Source: Hemerocallis citrina
Taxonomy: Eukaryota; Streptophyta; Magnoliopsida; Asparagales; Asphodelaceae
Reading direction: 5' to 3'
Length of the DNA: 64,000 bases
Assembly: GCA_017893485.1 (NCBI GenBank)
Contig: CM030365.1
Coordinates: forward strand, 47,238,458-47,302,457
A model generated the notes under the pieces. The model saw only the letters and a program-made list of their open reading frames with translations, did not search any database and was not told the origin of the DNA. Position 1 is the first letter of the stretch. Every line of letters starts with the position of its first letter. Position numbers and translations under genes: made by a program. Below, in pieces: positions 1 through 12,275 of the stretch.

Positions 1-454
1 GCGCATTAGTGTCATATAACATAAATAAATGTATTAAGGATTAAGTGCACAATCACAACACGACATCAATAGGGTAGTCCCTTTAGTTTGAATGTGACAA
101 GTTTGTGTTTGTTAAATATGAAAAGTTGAGTTATACTATTTCCGGCATAGAGAGGATGGCCGTGAATAATGTTCGTCGGTTGAATAAACTGACGTACCCA
201 CAGTCTTATATGCAGGTAAATGACTTGTTAAAGATTAAAGAAGAATGGATGCTTAAAGATTATATCATGCTGTTGTACTTGTATTTAATTGTTGTATTTT
301 ACTTCCGCTGTGCAAAAGAAAAAGTGTAACATTGATGTAATCTCTGATGTATGATGAAAAGTTTTAATTTCCCTGTAAAATTGTACTAAAGAAAGTGAAA
401 AGATCCTGTAGAACATCTCGAAATTAAGTGTATTTGGGATTCGGGGCGTTACAA
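1..454 (+). mobile_element. LTR 3' end, G-like family, cut by window edge
   Basis: The stretch resembles the last part of the G2 LTRs (28860-29295 and 33820-34265): both have a 'cattagtgtcat' block, a 'ggcatag..agga/gaatcgccgtg' block, a 'gacgtacccac' block and the terminal 'ggggcgttaca'. It is clearly diverged from them. No tRNA-Met primer site follows position 454, so it is a 3' LTR or solo LTR rather than a 5' LTR. The left end lies outside the window, so the target duplication cannot be tested. The 74-codon ORF here has no recognisable domain. Confidence 0.6.
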
Positions 455-1060
455 TTACGTCCCAGGAGTGGACAGTGCTAGAATTATTTAGTCAATTTGG
501 ATTTTCTTCAACCACAGAGAGTGACGTGACTTTGTAGGTGGGCAGTTTATCAGTACAGTCGTCTATTCTACAGCTGATCAGTCGAGCTTGGAATCGAAAT
601 TTCTACTTATTACTGAGGATGCATGATCTAATTTTGGATGAGATTAATGAATGTCCCACAAATTGGTCAGTAGGCAGTGAAGGAAGTTCTTGTTATCATC
701 GTAGAGTTGGTATTTTGATATGGATGGCTTATGGTAGCGGGAGTATGTCGGTTATTCTGGTGGCACGAGGAGATATCGAGAGTTTAGAAGAACTTTTAAG
801 TGGCATGGAACGAAGAAGGATGTCAGTTATTTGGCAAGAATGGATAAGCCTCTTTTGAGGTGTGTAGTCGACAAGCGAGTTATGTAGATTAGCGGCGATC
901 AAGACTTTGAGTTGCTCAGTTGCTGAAGGTTCATTGCTATGTTATTTGATGACCATAATGGGAAATCTGAGAAGTAGTGAGGAGAAAGTATCCGGAATTG
1001 ATTGAATAGTCTTCTTAACCCTTGTAGCTCGAGGACGAGCTTCTTTTGAGGTGTGTAGAA
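455..1060 (+). mobile_element. 3' internal end of element F1, with polypurine tract
   Basis: This is the segment just before LTR F1. It ends in 'ctcgaggacgagcttctttt' followed by 'gaggtgtgtagaa', the pattern that precedes the 3' LTR in many plant chromoviruses (a conserved 'CGAGGACGA' near the polyprotein stop, then a purine-rich tract). The 106-codon ORF at 538-858 and flanking frames are too decayed to assign to a domain. I infer that this is the remnant of the end of pol and its 3' UTR. Confidence 0.5.
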
Positions 1061-2269
1061 TGTAACACCTCGAATTTTTAAAATACCGGAAATAGTTGTT
1101 TTTATATATTTGGAGTGGTGAAAAAAAATTATTTTTGATATATTTTATTTTTAAAAATGGATATTGGTATGAATATTTATTGGATTGGTGTAGATGGTAT
1201 ATTGAAGTGTGAGTCGAGTTTTATATGGAAAATTATTGTTTAATTTTGTTTTATAAATTTGGAGGATTATTATGGGATGTTTTAATATATTTTGTATTGT
1301 TAAAAGTAGAGATGGGGTTTATTTGAAATATTTTGGAGGTCTGGGGGTCTATTTGTAAATATTCCTTTACTAATCTATTTATATTATAACTTTTTTTTTA
1401 AAAAAAAAACCCCTCCCCATTCTCTTCTTCATTCCTTCTTTCCTTCCTGGTCCTCATCCCGATCGGAAGCAAACCCCCCACCGAAACCCATTCGGCCTCT
1501 CTCTCTCTCCGCCCAATCCATCCATATACTCCATAGTTTTTCAATTAATTTGAGGGGATGACTAATGGAAGGGTTCTCTACAACATGGTAGCGTCAATTT
1601 TTGGAGAGGACTTTGGGAAGGAAGTGAAAGCGAGTTTGGGAAATAGCAAGGCGCTGGTACAGCCGATCTTCGTATTTCCTCCGGTAAGTATGACCGCTTT
1701 TATTTAATGTAGTTAATGTGCCATGAAAACTCTAAATTAAGGTTGTCGTGTGTGATGTGTAAGGTGTATTGAATAAAGAAATTTATACGTATGATACGGG
1801 GTAAATTATGCATGAGAGTGTGTTGATGCTTGTAAGCATATATAGGCTACGGGGTAATGAGATTTAAATTTAAGGAGTCATACTGATATAGATATATGTG
1901 TGTGTATGTATCCGATGTGACGTGATGAAACGCATGGTGTGTACGATGCAAAATTATGTGATATGTTAATACGATAGAAATAATGACTATGTTTATATGA
2001 TGTGTAAAAATATGATGTGATAGTGTGACGTGCTAACATGTTGAAATGAATGATATGGTGTAGGTGTGGTATGTGGTTGATAAATTGGAAATTTGTGTGA
2101 TTATGTGAGGTGAAGATTTGCATGATGTGTGTGTGCCATGTGGGTGGTAACTGAGAATTTTACGCAATAATCGATGAGATTAATGGCATGTGTATGCTTA
2201 CGAATTTAATGGAGATATATGCTTTCATGGTATGTTATAATGGCAAAATTGTATTATAAAGGAGTTATA

Positions 2270-2960
2270 TTCTTAAGACGTTATGATATACAGGAGATAT
2301 CTTTATATATGGAGTTATATTATAAAGGAGAGATATATATATGGAGAAATATTATAAAGGAGTCATATTTTAAATGAATATATGGAGATATTGTATAAAA
2401 CGAGTTATTATAAAGGAGTTATGTTGTAAATGAGTTGTCTTATAAAGGAGTTATATTTTAAATGAATATAAAGAGTTATGTTATAAAGGAGTTATTATAA
2501 AGGAGTCTTATAAAGGAGTTATATTAAAGGAGTTATTGTATTAAAGGAGTTATTTTATAAAGGAGTTATATTTATTGCCCCAAATTATATTTGGGGAACA
2601 GGAGTTATATATATATATAATGATATTGCCCCAAATTATATTTGGGGAACAGGAGTTATATATGTATTAATATTGCCCCAAATTTTATATTTGGGGAACA
2701 GGAATTATATTGTGAAGGAGTATATAATAAAGGAGATATGTATATGTACATAAAGGAGAATTAAATATTGCAGTGCCGCACAATCTTTCAGGGGTTTGGG
2801 CTAGACCCCACAGGCCCGGGATACACCCGGGAACAGGAGTTATATATTGTCCCAAATTATATTTGGGGAACAGGAGTTATATATATATATATTAATATTG
2901 CCCCAAATTTTATATTTGGGGATCAGGAGTTATATATTGCCCCAAACTATGTTTAGGGAT
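2270..2960 (+). repeat. 'ataaaggagttat' repeats and six 20-bp palindromes
   Basis: From about 2270 the unit 'ataaaggagttat' recurs irregularly. From 2577 a near-perfect palindrome, GCCCCAAATTATATTTGGGG, recurs at about 2577, 2628, 2675, 2849, 2900 and 2939, usually followed by 'aacaggagttatat'. A separate GC-rich inverted repeat, 'cccgggatacacccggg', lies near 2816-2832. Each unit could fold into a hairpin in RNA or single-stranded DNA. Confidence 0.8.
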
Positions 2961-3367
2961 CAGGAGCTTCCCTCGCTGGTATAGGGCCAGGAGGAAGACG
3001 TAGCCTCGAACGTGTAAGACTCTGTGTGAGCATCGATCCGCGTGTTATATTTTACTTTTGACTAGCCTTTTGGCTTTAGTCTTGGTTGGACAAGCGCGCA
3101 ACCGTATTTTCAATCCAGCCCACAAATGGTAGATGCTTAGGACACCTGGATCTGGGTGATGTGGTGGGTTTGCGGGATTGAAATGTACGGGATGGGAGGC
3201 ACAGAGATCCCTGTGTTGTACGAGGAGGTCAGTTGTGTGGGCACTGAAAAGGAGAAATTATAAAGGTGTATGTGTATTGAAAGAATATATGTATATGTAA
3301 AGAAACGGATGATATGATATTTTACGGAGATTATTTATATTATGGGAGATATGAATATACTACGGGG

Positions 3368-3370
<3 letters not shown>

Positions 3371-3453
<83 letters not shown>
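3371..3453. repeat. (AT)n then (GT)n microsatellite
   Basis: An uninterrupted AT dinucleotide run of about 30 units is followed by a GT run of about ten units. The ORFs that cross it on both strands encode only YI or TH repeats and are artefacts. Confidence 0.95.
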
Positions 3454-3455
<2 letters not shown>

Positions 3456-5463
3456 GGTATATATTGGCATGTGGCTATACTTATGATGCGATATTGGCAA
3501 ATGAATGAACATGAGTAGAGGAGAGTGAGAATGTAAAGAAAAGAAATGAATAGTATATAGAGTATGTATGTGAATGAATGTTAGAAATAAAGAAGAGGAG
3601 TTATGCAATCATGAATGAAAGGTAAGGTGAGATATAATATGAGAATGAAAAGTTAAAGTAAGCAGTATTATGAGTTGTGAATGGAGATTTAAGTAAAATA
3701 CAGTATGATATGAGTGGTTCCACCTTGGAATTGTGTCAAGGAACTACCTGCCCGCTGTTTCTGTGAAAATGGTGGGAACTACCTGCCTTGGCATAATTCG
3801 CAGGGTGAGTGGGCATGATAGGGCTATGATTGATGGAAATGAAGAATTAAATAAGTGAAGATGAATAATGATTGAAGTGAATTAATAACTCTTGAGATGT
3901 GATGTGATATTACCCAGACTATGCGTTTGGGGTGTGGTGATTATTACCCAAGCTATCGGCTTCGGGGTGTGATATATTATTGCCCAAACTATGTTTGGGG
4001 GTATGGAATATAAATTGATGTGAGTGAAAGTGAAATCAGTGATAACTTGAGTTATAGTGATGATGAAAGTAAGTTGGTCATTAATTAGCTTGAGTAATAG
4101 CTAAATGATATAACAGGATGAGAATGAGTTATAAAACATATTTTTGATGTGATAAGAATGAGTATTTAATAAGTGATATGTGCATGATGTGATGAAATGT
4201 GAGTGAATTGTAGTGGGTAATGAAGTGTTATATTTTGTCATAAGACAAGAATTAATGTGGTATTATGTGGTATTATGTGGATATATGCATATGTGATGAT
4301 ATGTGTTATAAGAAATAAATGAACGCGGTGTTATGAAATATGAAATTGAGAAAGAAAGGGTTTATGAATGAAAATGAGTATTTAAGAATATGAGTTGTGA
4401 GTTCGTAGATGTCAATGAATGGAAAATAAGTGCGTAGTTATAAAAGTATGAAGAAAAGAGTTAGGGACTTTATGGGAGTATTTATGGAAATAAAGAAACG
4501 ATGAGGTAGTAGGAATTATGAAGTGATAAGTATTTGTGTAGGGGATTCAAATTGAAAAGGAATGGATTGAATGGAAATTCGTATTGTGCGAATATAAAGT
4601 AAGGATAGATATGAGGTTGATGTGAAATATATAGTGGAATGTGTGAGTATGGGTAATTTTATAATTTGATACAGATTTGAAGAGTAATTGAATATAAAGC
4701 CGTATTTATGATGTTTTAAAGTTCAGAGGTTCAAGATGTATCTTCTTACTCGATGTTTGTAAGTTTAAAATTATTTTCGTTATACAATTTAATTTATTTG
4801 TAGATCTTTAAATTATACTCACACCAGAAATGGCTAACCCCTTAGTGTTTGGGGGGTTAGGGGAGTCCGAGGACTACCCTAAATCCCCTACTGTTTCAGG
4901 TCCTCAGCAGTGCAGAGGTGAGACGTAGATTTCGTAGAGTGAAGTTATTCACATTAAATTTTATGTATAAATTTAGTGAAGTGAATAGTAGAATCTATGG
5001 TTTAAATTGTAATTTGAATGTACAAGCTTGTAGATGATGATGGTAAGTATAGTACGATGTGGTATGGTATGTTTGTGACCCGTACCCACCTCGTTGTGGT
5101 GTACCGGGCTCTGTGGTAGGTTTTACAAAGGTTTTTCTAAAAATTTTACTTCGTTTTCAAAGAAATTTATGGTTTTTATTTGATATTTGATAATTCGTTA
5201 TGAGTTTGGTCCCCAGAGCATTATATTATATTGCCTGTGTGTATCTGCTCATTTTGGCCTGGGGAGCCCATGAAAATATTATGTGGATTGTGAGCTACGG
5301 AATTTTGTGCAGAATTCCGTAAGCTTTTTGTGTTTCGGGGCGAAATTTACAGGGGAGACTCTGTCAAAATTTTTCCTGAAATTAACTTTCTTAGTTTATG
5401 ATTAAAGTGATAGAAATTGAAAGATTTGAGTTTGGAGTCAAAAAAAGATTTTGGGGTGTTACA

Positions 5464-5876
5464 TCCTACAACAAGAGAGTCCACCCTACTAATTCAAAGA
5501 AGGTGATTCGGTGCTTCGAAAGCTGTCAATTTCTTTTCCAAGCAAGAAAGGCAAGTTATCACCCAATTGGGAAGGGCCGTATAGGATTTCCAAAGTTGTC
5601 TGCCCTGGCACTTATTAACTTGAAGATCCGGGGGGCAAGAGAGTGCCAAGAACATGGAATGCAGAACACTTAATGAAGTACCAAGAGGGTGTTTGAACAC
5701 CGCTCCAAGCAACTTCTAATCCTAGAACATTCCTGAGTTTGTTTTTTGTTTAGTTGATTTTTCTAATGTAATAATGGCTTGCAACTCAGAAGCAGCCACA
5801 TAGTCATTTTTAATAAAAGCAATTTCCTTTCACAGAAAACCTATTGTTTAAATGTTCTGGTTGTCTTACCCCGAAA
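5464..5876 (+). pseudogene. Tat-1 integrase C-terminal end and 3' flank (fragment)
   Basis: Read in broken frames, this gives 'NKRVHPTN', 'LSPNWEGPYRI' and 'TWNAEHLMKYQEGV' followed by a stop at 5694-5696. These match the end of the Tat-3 integrase on the other strand at 62337-62600, so this is the same lineage in plus orientation. The upstream part of pol is separated from it by LTR F1 and lies outside the window. The bases after the stop (5697-5876) resemble the corresponding 3' flank in Tat-3 ('cagaagcagcc' versus 'tagaagcggcc'). Frameshifts between the motifs show that it is dead. Confidence 0.8.
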
Positions 5877-8800
5877 TATCACGCCCCGCTTCCCAAAAGA
5901 GAGTACGGAATACGGATACGTGACTAAGCCCACCGAATGATTTTTATCATCCATAAGCTGATCAAGAATCTTTACAAGATCTCACGAAATAATTAGAGTC
6001 GGAAGCAAAAGTATCAACCAAGTATGCATATATGAATCAAAATACCAACAGGAATTTACTTGAAACCAAATATATTAATCTCAAATAATCATGATCTGAA
6101 TATGTCAAATATCCTGGGTCATATTGCCCAAATACAAATAAATCCAAGTACAAGATACAACTGTTCAAATAAGTAAAAAGAAATAATAATGACAAATTCC
6201 AGCCGCTAGTATCTCATATCGCCTATTCCATCTGGCACCTGATCTCCAAAATCTGTAATTAATAAATTGCAGGAAAGAGGAAAAGAAAACAAAGTACCGG
6301 TCAATGCATGTTACGGGCCGCTTGTAATGTAGGATACAAGTATATAGGAAAAACTAACTAATAACATGGAATATGTATGATAACAATATAGGATACTAGC
6401 ATGGCAAGATGAATAAGTGCAAGTGGCATGTATCAAGTATCAAGTAAACAAGTATCAGGTAAACAAGTAACAAGTATCACGAATCAAGTATCACGAAATC
6501 AAGTAACAAGTAACAAGTGTCAAGTAACATGTACAGGTAATCATGTAGAGGGTATCATGTAACAGGTAATCAGGTAAAAATGTGAACATGTGTCAGGTAA
6601 GCAGGTAACAGGTATTCATGTATGTCAAGTTATGTCATGTCAAGTCTTGTAATTATTACTATCTAGGTAGCACATCATGTGCCCCAACTTTTATCACATG
6701 GTTGCTACATTCAAACAGTTTCATTTAGATTTCGCAGTGGAGTCCATAGGGCAGTGTACTCAGTGATCAGGAAAACAGAAACAGGAAATAGGTTCATGAA
6801 TTAAACAGGTACACGAATCATCAGATTCATGCATCAATAGGTTCATAAATCAACAGGTACACGACCAACAGGTCCGTGCATAGGTAACAGGTACATGAAC
6901 CAACAAGTCCATGCATCAACAAGTAACAGGTACATGAACCAACAAGTTCATGCATCAACACATAACAGGTACATAAACCAACAGGTCCATGCATCAACAG
7001 GTTCATGTATCAACATGAATCAAAATGGAAAACACGGGCCCCCTTCTAAGTACACATTTCTATATTTTCCACTACTAGATCTTTCCCTTAACCCCGGCTT
7101 GGTTATTTTTTTATCATTATCAAACAGGCATGTATGTGTCACAAACAGGGCAAGTATAACACGGCATGATCAAGGAACAAGTTCAAGTTGCAAGATAAAC
7201 ATGTACGGGTGCAAGATAACACAAAAGGATAAAATAACCAAATTTCTAGTTCAGAACAACAAGACCAAACTGTCGTAAAACTAAAATTCCCGTTGTTACA
7301 AATATGAAAATCTGAATCCGTCGAAAGGTCTAGAAAGTAGACTCTCATCCGAATACATCGAATATAAATAAGTTAGATAGTATTTCACAAAATCAAGACT
7401 CAAAACTGATTTGAATCCAGAAAATAGGTTCAGCCAGAAATCGGTAAATCGAATTCTCAGTCAGGAAAACAGCAACAAAACACCTCAAATAAATCCAGAA
7501 AAAATCTGGGGTATTCCCCTATATATCTAGTATCAGAATATAGAGTTTCATAATTTTCCAGTAAAATTAGTTTAACCAACAAAAAATCAGAAAATATCAA
7601 GAAACGATAGTTTGGCAAATCTGGAATTCCCAACACTGCTGTACGAAAACTGTAATATCTCGCAAACCGTGAAACGAAATCCAGATCCGTCAAAGGGAGA
7701 AAAGGTAGACAAAATAAGCTAAATTTCATATTTCATAAATATTTTTCATACAGGAAAAGGAATTAGGGTGAAAATACAAATCTTTACAGAACAGCGAGCA
7801 AAATCCAGCAAGTATAGTTTTATAACCAAGCATGAAACGCTATATAAAAATCATCAATAAAATCCACTAAAATTCTGGGTAATCCCTAAATAGATATAGA
7901 AAAACTGTGTAAAATTTCAGATCAAAATAATATGCTTAGCACTAGTATCAAAATAGTTTAATCATCAAATCATCAAGAATCGAAATCTGGAAATGAAATA
8001 CACCTCTGTAGTAAAACAATCATATCTCACACATACGAAAACGAAATCGATCGAGGTCAGAGGGGTTGGAAAAAAGATGGATTTCTCTAAAAATCAGGTT
8101 TAATACTGAAGTTAAGATACTGACCTTAATATGGTCTAAATTACTGATCAAGACAGATTATCGGCAAAATACAGAATTTCCTTTAGGAACAAAACCAACA
8201 TGAATCACACGAAACTTGATCGAAACCTAACTAAACATGAATTAGAGTCTACTAATTGTCCAAACAACATGAAATAGGGTATACTACATGTCCACACCAA
8301 GTATATCACATGGATCTCACAAGCACACATGTTCTCATAATTGTTCACATATACATCACATCAAGAAACGACCACTCCTCGGTTAATTCATGTCATATGT
8401 GTCGTGAGAGAACTATGGTCAAGATAGCACTATAGAGACAATACTCAACATGAATAACACACATACGAGTTGTCTCTAGAACCCAACTACACTACAACCG
8501 GAATTTATGACTTGTATCATACAAAGGAATTGTGTACAAGTTACTTGCCTTAACCGACGACGAAAATGAATCTAAGCAAGAATAACGGGAATGGATTCCC
8601 AGCCAACGAACAACGAACGGATCATGAACCAATCACGAACACACGATCATGAATAAGATGAAGACGATCGAGATCATGAACACAATCGGACGGCTGAGAT
8701 CGAAGATCAAGATCAAGATGATCGATTAGATCATACGGTCAGATTTCTCTGATGGTGCAGATAATGATGAAGATCAAGATCGATCGATCGAATGGCTGCG

Positions 8801-10266
8801 ATCAAAGGAAGTTGATGATCATCATGATCGTGAAGATCAAGAAGAGATCGGATGGCTAGAATCTAATTGGATGATCATGAGGAGATCGACGGCCCACATC
8901 CAATCAAGCATGATGATCACGATCCAACGGACGGCCAAGATCACCCGGATGGTGATGATCAAGATCAAATCAATAGACAGCTAGGAATCAATCAATCAAG
9001 ATGATCATGATCGCGATCAAACAGACGACTCACACCCAACATGATCAAACCATGATCAACGATCCACATCAAGGTGATCAAAACCCAACAATCAGTAACT
9101 CCAAGGTTGCTTGTTACTGCTGGTCGATGCCGGGACAGAGCAACATAAGGAGGTCGGTGGAGCACTACAGGGAGGTGGCTGAGCACCGGCGGAAGTGCTC
9201 AGGGAGAGCAGTGCCGTGCCGAGGGGGGTCTGCTGGTGGGGCTGCGAGCAACTCAGGGCAGAGGCGGGAAGACAGGCATAGGGGAGGAAAAGGGAGAGAG
9301 CACAGGGAGACGGTGTGCAGCAACTAGCTGGGGGTGCGACGAGGCTGCGTCACGAGGCGGGGTTGGTCGAGCGTTGCGCTCAGGAATACAGGGAGAGAGA
9401 GAAAGAACAGGAACACAGCGGGATCGGAGATGGAGAGGATGGGTTGGCGGTTGAGGCAGGTCGGCTGGCTGATGCTGAGGGGAGAGGGTGCAGTCGGGGA
9501 AGAGGATGTAGGAGGCTCGGGGGAGATCGGGAGAGAGACGAGGGAGGAAGGTGAAGAGGCGGCTGGAGGTTTAGGTGTATGGGGAGGTGAACGGTTGCAT
9601 GGGTTAAATAGGTGAAGTAGGATTCGGGTTTGGGCTGAAGGGCTGGGGAAGGTAACCGGGTTTGGGGTTAAATGGGTATTTGGTAACTTTATAAATGGGT
9701 TTGGGTTTAATTAAACAATGGGTATTGTTAGAATATAGGGTGTTAGGGGTTATAGGGTAGAGGATCCAAAATCCAATAAGGAATAAAATGGTTTAGCTAA
9801 TGGGTTTTGGATTTAACTGAATGGGTATAGGGTTTAGGTGAATGGGTAAACGGGTATTGGAGTTTTAAAATAGGATATAGGGTTTAAAATCCAATAGAAG
9901 ACAAATAAAATACCCAATAGAAATAGGATTTATAATAAAATATAATTTGCATTACAAAATAGAATTTATTTAAAATACTACAAATACAGTTAGTAAATAA
10001 AAATAGATTTTATAATAACAAGTTAAAAATTAATAATAATAATAACAGTAATAACAGTAATACTAATAAAAGTAAGAATTGAATTACAATATTAAAAAAA
10101 TCATATAAAATAGTCACAAATAAAATTTTTGATCGAAAGAAAATTTTAATAGGAGATCCAATAATTACAATTTCACAAAAGAATTTGAAAACCGAAAAAA
10201 ATAATTTGTGAAAATTTTAAATACAGAAAATACACAAAAATAAGAGTTTGGAAAACAGGGGTTACA
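5877..10266 (-). mobile_element. A1: left (3') LTR, 4.4 kb
   Basis: It begins TATCACGCCCCGCTTCCC (TG mutated to TA) and ends ACAGGGGTTACA. Its first ~1.1 kb match the truncated right LTR from 11206, and the whole resembles the solo LTR A2 at 34830. The element reads on the minus strand, so the promoter end of this LTR is near 10266; a TATA-like 'CTATTTAACCC' on the minus strand lies near 9604-9614. Most of the LTR would then be transcribed leader. Short degenerate repeats ('caagtatcaagtaac', 'tcatgaatcaacaggtac') fill 6420-6660 and 6780-7020. The G-rich ORFs near 9000-9600 are not supported as genes. Confidence 0.8.
6420..7020. repeat. Degenerate short repeats in A1 LTR
   Basis: Two blocks of 8-20-bp units built from 'caagtatca', 'aacaggta' and 'catgaatcaacaggtac' flank a better conserved ~110-bp segment (about 6655-6765). 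The same arrangement is seen in the right LTR of A1 (11750-12260) and in A2 (35370-35800). Confidence 0.75.
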
Positions 10267-10859
10267 AATCCTACCTACCTTACAACAAATGTTCGTCCTC
10301 GAAATTTGCTTAGGCGGTACATAGGACAAGGCAAAAAGCAAACTAGGAAAAGGGCAACAAAGCAGAGGGCTAATGGGGAAGGAACAAAGCAGTGGCAAAA
10401 CTAGAAAAAGAAAGAAGTGAATAACAATGAGGTCAAAGGAATACATGAAAGGAAATAAACAGTATCAAAAGGAGAGAAACAGTACAAGATAACAAAGCAA
10501 GATAGGAAGTAGGTAGAACTGGAATCAAAGAGAGAAAAGATAGGAAAGAATTGAATCAAATAATAAATGGGTGCATGATGGCAAAATAGAATACAAGAAA
10601 GAAGTAACTGTATCAAAAATGAAAAATAAACAACACCAGACTTGCAAGATAACAAGGCAAAGAGATGAAGAAATAGATAGAGCTGGAATCGAAGAAAGGA
10701 TGGACAAGGAAGAGATGAATCAAATAACGAGTCAACGGATGGGGATGAATACAAGCAATGGGAGGAAGCAAATAGCACAGGGAAGAAGAAGCAATAAGAG
10801 AATCTTGGGACCTGTGAGTTATGGGCCCACAACACTTCTGCTGCGCCACTCTGATCGAT

Positions 10860-10965
10860 CAAGAAGATCCAGACATGCCGATCGAAGAACCAAGCAGGAA
10901 GAAAAGAATGGATGGCACCAAAATCAAAGGGATACGGGTAAGAAAAGGATGAATTCATACCCAAG
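10860..10965 (-). pseudogene. Decayed aspartic protease core of A1
   Basis: The minus-strand frame gives 'FDFGAIHSFLPAWFFDRH', which aligns with the protease active-site segment of element C ('LFDSGATHSFVSSRF' at about 53410-53450). The catalytic D-S/T-G-A has become D-F-G-A. Flanking sequence is low-complexity and shows no other protease motif. It is the only recognisable coding trace left in A1. Confidence 0.55.
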
Positions 10966-11183
10966 AAGAAATCAATCAAAGAGGACGAATAAAAAGACGA
11001 AAGAATCAAGGAATCAAGGGAATCAGAAGGGATAAAAAAAAAGAAAGGAATAAGACTAGTATCCAGATCAATGTTGATAATAATTCATTTATGCATGCAT
11101 GGTTGGTGAAATATTGAGCCGATCCCAGTTCGAGCCAAGTTTGTTTAATATATTAGGCAACTAATATATTAGCCAAATCTGGA

Positions 11184-11195
11184 GCTCTGATATCA
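11184..11195 (-). other. Primer binding site of A1 (tRNA-Met type)
   Basis: The minus strand reads TGATATCAGAGC, one base from the canonical plant initiator tRNA-Met primer site TGGTATCAGAGC. It lies 10 bases from the TGTCAC end of the right LTR and fixes the minus orientation of A1. Confidence 0.8.
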
Positions 11196-11205
11196 CTAAA
11201 AACTT

Positions 11206-12275
11206 TGTCACACCCCGCTTTCCAAAAGAGAGTACGGAATACGAATACGCGACTAAGCCCAGCGAATGATTTTTATCATCCATAAGCTGTTCAAGAATCT
11301 TTAAAAGATCTCATGAAATAATCAGAGTCAGAAGCAAAAGTATCAACCAAGTATGAATATATGAATCAAAATACCAACTTGAATTTACTTGAAACCAAAT
11401 ATATTAATCTCAAATAATTATGATATGAATAAGTCAAATATCCTGGGTCACATTGCCCAAATACAAATAAATCCAAGTACAAGATACAACTGTTCAAAAT
11501 AAGTAACAAGAAATAATAAAGACAAATTCCAGCAGCTAGTATCTCATCTCGCCTATTTCATTTGGCATCTGATCCTCAAAATCTGCAATTAATAAATTGC
11601 AGGAAAGAGGAAAAGAAAATAAGGTATCCGTCAATGCAAGTTACGGCCGCCTGTAATGTAGGATACAAGTACATAGGAAAAACTAACTAATAATATGGAA
11701 TATGCATGATAACAACATAGGATACTAGCATGGCAAGATGAACTAGTGCAAGTGGCATGTATCAAGTGTCAAGTGAACAAGTATCACGAATCAAGTATCA
11801 CGAAATCAAGTAACAAGTAAAAAGTGTGAAGTAGCATGTACAGGTAATCATGTAATAGGTATCATGTAACAGGTAATCAGGTAAACAGGTGAACATGTGT
11901 CAGGCAAGCTGGTAACAGGTATTCATGTATGTCAGGTTATGTCATGTCAAGTCTTGTAATTATTACTATCTAGGTAGCACTTCATGCGCACCAACTTTTA
12001 TCACATGGTTGCTACATTCAAATAGTTTTGTTTAGATTTCGTAGTGGAGTGCATAGAGCAGTGTACTCAGGGATCAGGAAAACAGAAACAGGAAACAGGT
12101 TCATGAATCAAACAGGTACACGAATCATCCGATTCATGCATCAATAGATTCATGAATCAACAGGTACACGACCAACAGGTTCGTGCATCAACAGGTAACA
12201 GGTACATGAACCAACATGTCCATGCATTAACAGGTAACAGGTAGATGAACCAACAAGTCCATGCATCAACATATT
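11206..12275 (-). mobile_element. A1: right (5') LTR, truncated
   Basis: It starts TGTCACACCCCGC next to the primer site and follows the left LTR closely (compare 11206-11700 with 5877-6370) until about 12273. There the match stops inside the 'atgcatcaaca' repeats and C-type LTR sequence begins. About 3.3 kb of this LTR, including its promoter end, is missing. Confidence 0.8.

Larger units (their letters stand above)
1061..5463 (+). mobile_element. F1: 4.4-kb LTR of a Ty3/gypsy element
   Basis: It starts TGTAACACCTCG directly after a polypurine tract and ends GGGGTGTTACA. The last ~200 bases, reverse-complemented, match the start of F2 at 15514 (shared 'ctcccctg' and 'acggaattctg' blocks). 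The right flank TCCTA interrupts a Tat integrase reading frame that continues at 5464; the left flank is outside the window. It holds palindromic repeats (2577-2960), a microsatellite (3371-3453) and decayed copies of a 'ttacccagactatgcgtttgggg' motif near 3910-4000. No coding function is seen. Confidence 0.75.
10267..11205 (-). mobile_element. A1 internal region, ~0.94 kb, mostly deleted
   Basis: Between the two A1 LTRs only 939 bases remain, against about 5.1 kb in the related complete element B. Next to the left LTR is 'tgttcgtcctcgaaat', the complement of the 'atttcgaggacgaa' signature that precedes the polypurine tract in chromoviruses. Next to the right LTR is a tRNA-Met primer site. 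The middle is purine-rich low-complexity sequence with a protease scrap. A1 therefore cannot encode its own enzymes. Confidence 0.7.

Noticed and set aside
105..329. 74-codon ORF as a host gene
   Set aside because: It lies wholly inside a diverged LTR end and shows no domain or conserved frame in the related LTRs.
3314..3608. ORFs rich in Tyr-Ile and Thr-His, also at 22460-22889
   Set aside because: They are translations of AT, GT and CA microsatellites.
1056..5468. F1 as a solo LTR with a target duplication
   Set aside because: Left flank TAGAA and right flank TCCTA differ, and the left flank is a polypurine tract, so it is a 3' LTR with its interior to the left.
9001..9615. Overlapping Arg/Gly-rich ORFs near 9001-9615, 37389-37745, 40960-41457, 49446-49730 and 52552-52819
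   Set aside because: All lie at the equivalent GC-rich leader segment of A, B and C LTRs, differ in frame between copies and have no domain.
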